The notes under the pieces were generated by a model that was given only the letters and a program-made list of their open reading frames with translations, was not told where the DNA came from and made no database searches. The translations under genes and the position numbers were made by a program. A stretch of DNA of 64,000 nt from Metridium senile (lineage: Eukaryota > Cnidaria > Anthozoa > Actiniaria > Metridiidae): contig OX459108.1 of assembly GCA_949775045.1 (NCBI GenBank), forward strand, positions 6,823,961 to 6,887,960, written 5' to 3'. Every line of letters starts with the position of its first letter. The stretch's first letter is position 1. This document shows positions 60,601 to 64,000 of this stretch, piece by piece.

Positions 60601-63600
60601 AGATATCAGATAATATACAGGTATACAACTATTTAAACATCGATCCATGCCACGAGAACCTATTGTTGTCTTACATACAGCATTAGAGTATGAGATATCA
60701 GATAATATACAGGTATACAACTATTTGAACATCGATCCATGCCACGAGAACCTATTGTTGTCCTACATACAGCATTAGAGTATGAGATATCAGATAATAT
60801 ACAGGTATACAACTATTTGAACATCGATCCATGCCACGGGAACCTATTGTTGTCCTACATACAGCATTAGAGTATGAGATATCAGATAATATACAGGTAT
60901 ACAACTATTTGAACATCGATCCATGCCACGGGAACCTATTGTTGTCCTACATACAGCATTAGAGTATGAGATATCAGATAATATACAGGTATACAACTAT
61001 TTGAACATCGATCCATGCCACGAGAACCTATTGTTGTCTTACATACAGCATTAGAGTATGAGATATCAGATAATATACAGGTATACAACTATTTGAACAT
61101 CGATCCATGCCACGAGAACCTATTGTTGTCTTACATACAGCATTAGAGTATGAGACAACAGATAATATACAGGTATACAACTATTTGAACATCGTTGTAG
61201 CAATTAAAGCTACAGTCAACACTCTGAAGCCTGCAAAGGTGGTCGGTATTTCTTCTCTTTTTATCGATTTAATTATAGTATATTTTTTGTTCTACGTGTT
61301 TGTGTTATATGAACCTAAACAGTTATTACACTGGTAGATGATTAAATACATATTTCATGAAAAAATCATTCAATAGATCAACAAATTATGTTCATATTAT
61401 TACTGACATCTTTTGCAGGCCTCTTAGTGTGGGCTGTAGCTTTGGCTGCGACACTGATCATAGTTTTGAAAACAAAATGAACTTGAAAACAGGACCACTG
61501 CTATCTTTTATTCGAAACATATTTCGCATGAAAAAGCACCCTATATCATCATATTTTGATATCTATGTTAGGGTATTCTAAGCGAGCCAGAAGTAGATAT
61601 TGATGAATGTGAATATGAACTGGAAAACAGGACCACTGCTATCTTTTATTCAATATCATCGACACAAAAAGGTGAGTGTGTGATTATCATCTTCTCTATC
61701 CTTATTATTAACCATCCTTATACAGTCAATATCATCAAAGGAAAAGCACTAAAAGTCCCCTTCATAGTTTCCTGCTCCATCTTGAAAGGTAGCCGGGTCT
61801 CTGCATTGAAGCGAGTCAAACGACAGAGACCTTTTAACACCATGCTGGACAAGCTTTTATCTTTTGAAATTTGTGTTTGTTTTTTGAGATTAATTTCAAA
61901 GAAATTAAAAATAAAAAAGACAGTTACATTAGAAATGTCACGTGACACCACATTAGACATGTCACGTGACACCACATAAGTAGCCAAAGTATGGTTAATG
62001 TTATTCTTAATGTTGACTTATCTTCAGGTTTAAGTGGAGTGGACCTGGGCAACTTTCTTATCAAGCACGTGGTACGTGAACTACAGCACGAGTTTCCCAA
62101 TATTACCCAGTATGCAACGCTATCTCCTATCCCTGGCTTTCGTCACTGGCTACTTCTTCATCTTAACGAGACCATTGAAAATGAAGGTATAGTGTTTGTC
62201 ATCATCTAACTACCATGAGTATGCGCCCTAGAGGAGGGGGAGGGGGCTTGGATCTGAACAGGGCAGGAGGGCTCGCCGTCAGGGTATCATGGATGACGTA
62301 GTAGTTAACCTCCCTCCGTTCCCCGCTGTGATCCGGTTCGAGCCCCGGCTCAGGCATGGAGTGTGTTGCAATTGAGTTGGTTTGATGTGTTGTTCGCTCC
62401 AATGCCACTAGAGTTTCTCTTCGTGTCATCTGGTTTTCCTCTCTCTCAATAAAAATGAAAATAAAAATCTCGTGAGCAGAGTTGTGTGCACTGGCCAGGG
62501 AGATTTGGTAACGACTCTACGTAAGACGGTTATATTTGTATCTTTTAGGGGTTGAAATAGGTGAATAGTCCCCTTCACAGTTCCCTGCAGCGCCATCTGA
62601 AAAGGTAGCTTTTGCATCGAAGCAAAACAAACGTTGAGCTTGCACTGGTTGAGACACGTGAATAATTGTCCAACGATGTCTTTAAAGGTCTCTATCATTA
62701 ATAATAATAATAATGTTAATGGAAGGCGCTTATATAGAGCGCTATACGTAGTCTCAGTGCGCTTTACAAACACTTGTATTCAGTGGAGGACTTTACGGGC
62801 ACTCTTATCATTGCACTCAACGTTCGTCTCTCTTCGATGAAAAGGCCCGGCTATCTTTCAAGATGGCGCAAGGAACTGTGTAGGGGGCTACTTGTGAAAT
62901 TCATCACTATATAGACAAAGCTGTTACCCCTCCCACTCCCATCCTTAAAACTCTTCCTGCAAAGCACCCTGGGAAATACTTGTATACCACGATTTGACAG
63001 TAGTTAATGCATTTTCTGTACGTCACAGGCAAGCCAGGTACTTCAGAAAGTATTTTACTGGAAGACGAACGTTTGAAGCTTTTGCAATATCGTGGAGATC
63101 AGCAACCATCGACAATTCTAAAGGTTAATTGGTTATGTTCCTTCGCCATTCCTTGTTTTTTTCTTCTTTCCTTCTTTCTTTATATTATAGATTCCTCCTT
63201 TTTCTGATAATAATTTAATTCATTCTTCAAATATTTACAGTCAGTATCAACCTCGTTCCCAGGGCCCTCTCCCTTCGCTTTTTGGCGGGCGGCCATCCAA
63301 AAGCGAAGGAAGAGGGCCCTGGGAACGAGATTGCAGTCAGTATTTAAATGCGCAATTCCCTCCTTCATTTGCTCACTTCTCTTGCCTGCCTGCCCTTCCA
63401 CCTTCCCTCCTACCTTCCCTCCTACCTTCCTTCACTCCTTCCCTCCCTCCTCGCTGCTTTCTTCCTTGACTCCTTCTTTCCCTCTCTCCCGATTTCCCCT
63501 ACCTCACTATTTTCTTTCATCCCTTCTTATTTTCCTCCCTCCCTCCCTATTTTCGTTCCTTCCCTCTTTCCCTTCTTATTTCTGCATTGTTTTTAATGAA

Positions 63601-63806
63601 TTGAGCAGTCCGATTCATTCCAAAATATAATGACTTGAGATATCTTTCAATTTTCTTTTTATGATACCTTTTTGTTTGTATTTTCCTTTCTGTTCTGTTA
63701 AAAAAACGTTATGTTATTTTTAGGAATTGATACAAAGCCCTGACTGGAATTTGAATGCAGATATCGTCGATTGTGTCAAGGAACCACTGATGAGACTGTG
63801 TGCTAG
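54689..63806 (+). CDS. MLYCD: Malonyl-CoA decarboxylase, 3' end outside window
   Basis: Exons: 54689-54859, 57129-57176, 57591-57686, 58426-58566, 59273-59425, 60364-60528, 61572-61671, 62028-62186, 63029-63123, 63724-63806 (continues to the right). These join in phase to about 403 codons; animal MLYCD is near 490 aa, so roughly the last fifth is missing. The enzyme converts malonyl-CoA to acetyl-CoA and CO2 in mitochondria, peroxisomes and cytosol and so controls fatty-acid oxidation. Recognised by the helical N-terminal domain (GVDHQEIQQVAQ, EDRLRQVLEPHY, SRLEGGVKF) and the catalytic acetyltransferase-like domain (WFSVGLLDLERITW, REPIVVLHTAL, STQKGLSGVDLGNFLIK, LSPIPGF, PLMRLCA). The 54689 exon opens at an acceptor and has an in-frame ATG at 54728; whether translation starts there or in an upstream presequence exon is not settled. 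Two exons end in tandem repeat arrays (see 58501 and 60454). Confidence 0.92.
55170..55326. mobile_element. Mutator-type MITE with 9-bp target duplication
   Basis: GAAAAAAGG at 55161-55169 and 55327-55335. Ends TAGCCTGCAAAACAGGCG and its inverse; near-perfect palindrome whose centre holds GGGCTTCCTGTGGCCGAGG and its inverse. Lies in MLYCD intron 1. Confidence 0.85.
55495..56109. mobile_element. MITE with CAGGGATTCTGGCATTATG termini
   Basis: TATAAT on both sides. Ends CAGGGATTCTGGCATTATG and its inverse, with repeated CCGCATAAT words. Inside is text not needed for pairing (55650-55870). In MLYCD intron 1. Confidence 0.75.
56760..56894. mobile_element. MITE with CAGGGGCAGATC termini
   Basis: CAGGGGCAGATCAAG at left, TAGATCCGCCCCTG at right, GCTAT flanks. 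In MLYCD intron 1. Confidence 0.7.
57185..57400. repeat. Diverged minisatellite built on TTGGGCTCCCTGTGG
   Basis: About six units of 35-40 bp, each starting with TGTTGGGYTCCCTGTGG-like text followed by ATTTTACATCCA. Begins a few bases after the MLYCD donor at 57177. Confidence 0.75.
57780..58060. repeat. Dispersed foldback repeat, second copy
   Basis: Matches 2150-2615 (CATTCTGATTGGACGAGAGG, GTAATTAATAGATAC, GATGTTTTGAAAG). In MLYCD intron 3. Confidence 0.75.
58248..58411. repeat. Foldback MITE next to an MLYCD splice acceptor
   Basis: CGTTCAGTGACCACGAATAA at left pairs with TTATTCGTGGTCACTGAACG at right; ends AATAGACCTTTTC and GAAAAGGACTATT. Ends 14 bp before the acceptor of exon 58426. 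Confidence 0.85.
58501..59168 (+). repeat. Tandem array of an MLYCD exon end with its splice donor (85 bp x 8)
   Basis: Units start at 58501, 58586, 58671, 58756, 58841, 58926, 59011 and 59096; the last is slightly shortened. Each holds the last 66 nt of exon 58426-58566, the GTAATC donor and about 19 nt of intron. Only the first copy joins the acceptor-side part of the exon. 85 is not a multiple of 3, and read-through meets a TAA at the start of the second unit, so later copies cannot extend the protein. Variants alternate (GACTTGCACA in units 3 and 5; CTATTGG in units 4 and 6), showing growth by a 170-bp dimer. Confidence 0.95.
59515..60175. repeat. GGAT/GAAT-rich minisatellite, units of about 100-126 bp
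   Basis: The word CGGAAGTAAAGA recurs near 59553, 59653, 59757, 59872 and 59998, with GGAGGCGGATGAATG and GATTGATCGATAGG between. Spacing grows from left to right. In the intron before MLYCD exon 60364. Confidence 0.9.
60454..61189 (+). repeat. Tandem array of a second MLYCD exon end with its splice donor (92 bp x 8)
   Basis: Units start at 60454, 60546, 60638, 60730, 60822, 60914, 61006 and 61098. Each holds the last 75 nt of exon 60364-60528, the GTAWACAAC donor and 17 nt of intron. Copies differ at only a few sites (CGAGAACC or CGGGAACC; GTCTTAC or GTCCTAC). No acceptor-like AG with a pyrimidine tract is present within a unit, so copies 2-8 are probably intronic decoy donors. Confidence 0.95.
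61478..61516 (+). repeat. Partial duplicate of the MLYCD 61572 exon
   Basis: About 39 nt here (starting TGAACTTGAAAACAGGACC) repeat 61615-61652 inside the next coding exon with one early mismatch. It lies upstream of that exon's acceptor, so it is an intronic exon fragment. Confidence 0.8.
61745..61850. repeat. Part copy of the AGTCCCCTTCACA MITE
   Basis: AGTCCCCTTCATAGTTTCC and CCATCTTGAAAGGTAGCCGG match 53777-53993; the right half is absent. Confidence 0.65.
62265..62471 (+). mobile_element. tRNA-derived SINE
   Basis: Box A-like GGATGACGTAGTAGTTAACC, box B-like GGTTCGAGCCCCGGC, then a body and a tail of AAAAATGAAAATAAAAATC. No acceptor-stem pairing was seen, so it is not a tRNA gene. In an MLYCD intron. 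Confidence 0.6.
62565..62890. repeat. MITE of the AGTCCCCTTCACA family with a nested short element
   Basis: Left AATAGTCCCCTTCACAGTTC, right AGATGGCGCAAGGAACTGTG and GGGGGCTA. Split by 62695-62815, an AAT run followed by GGCGCTTATATAGAGCGC and GTGCGCTTTACAAACAC. Confidence 0.7.
63248..63333. mobile_element. 86-bp MITE with 10-bp target duplication
   Basis: CAGTCAGTAT at 63238-63247 and 63334-63343. Ends CAACCTCGTTCCCAGGGCCC and its near-inverse. Long duplication suggests Mutator-type mobilisation. Confidence 0.8.
63360..63590. repeat. Pyrimidine-rich CCTT/CCCT tract
   Basis: Imperfect CTTCCCTCCTAC and TTCCCTCC repeats on the + strand within the last complete MLYCD intron visible. Confidence 0.9.
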
Positions 63807-63912
63807 GTAACCACTACTTTTCGCTTCACAGCCGTGTAATATTACAATAGTTAGATAGCGAGAGGGTGACCTTTTAACAATAATTTGAAAGCGATTCTTT
63901 GAAAAACCATTA

Positions 63913-64000
63913 CAGTAAAAACCCGCATAAAAGAACCTCCACGCAGAAACTTTCCCAAAAGATCAGTTTCATGTTATACAGCACCGCTGTACAGTTTAAC
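63913..64000. mobile_element. Left end of a foldback element, cut by the window edge
   Basis: TA then CAGTAAAAACCCGCATAAAA and GAACC, like the left end of 38939-41321. CAGCACCGCTGTACAGTTTA at 63978 is the tip of another family nested in it. Confidence 0.5.

Noticed and set aside
58501..61189. Regular repeats resembling a CRISPR array
   Set aside because: Units are head-to-tail without unique spacers, derive from coding exons, and lie in a eukaryotic gene.

Overview
The window is animal nuclear DNA, AT-rich, with introns, no operons, and a dense load of transposon remnants. Two copies of a secreted protein gene that resembles the jellyfish-toxin family suggest a cnidarian, most likely an anthozoan (stony coral or sea anemone). 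That placement is inference from gene content; the species cannot be named from the sequence.

Three multi-exon genes can be supported, all on the + strand. (1) Gene A, 279-7879 coding with 3' UTR to about 8960, is a jellyfish-toxin-like gene whose first (signal-peptide) exon lies left of the window. (2) Gene B, 21479-48116 coding with 3' UTR to about 49914, is a complete tandem paralogue with seven coding exons and 601 codons. Its exons match those of gene A one for one with the same splice phases, but its introns have been inflated by transposons, one to 17.4 kb. (3) 54689-63806 is malonyl-CoA decarboxylase (MLYCD): ten exons are visible and the gene runs off the right edge. In both toxin-like genes the stop codon is followed by two further exons that look like spliced 3' UTR.

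Between the genes the DNA is mostly nested mobile elements. 9-21 kb holds foldback elements, RecQ-like helicase fragments and a 6-kb array of repeats carrying TATA-box-like units. 22-24 kb has a perfect GGTT microsatellite of about 100 units and a MITE inside a MITE. The giant intron of gene B (24.7-42.1 kb) holds a gag fragment, a LINE in minus orientation, LINE and helicase fragments in plus orientation, and a 2.4-kb foldback element. 43.4-47.1 kb is another insertion holding broken LINE pieces. 50-54 kb holds SINE pieces, nested MITEs and GTCA/ATTC simple repeats.

The most unusual feature is in MLYCD. Two coding exons end in tandem arrays in which the last 66-75 nt of the exon, its splice donor and the first 17-19 nt of the intron are repeated about eight times (85-bp and 92-bp units). 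A third exon has a partial duplicate beside it. The two paralogous toxin-like genes also act as natural empty and filled insertion sites, which fixes a 7-bp target duplication for one transposon family whose terminal motif recurs across the window.
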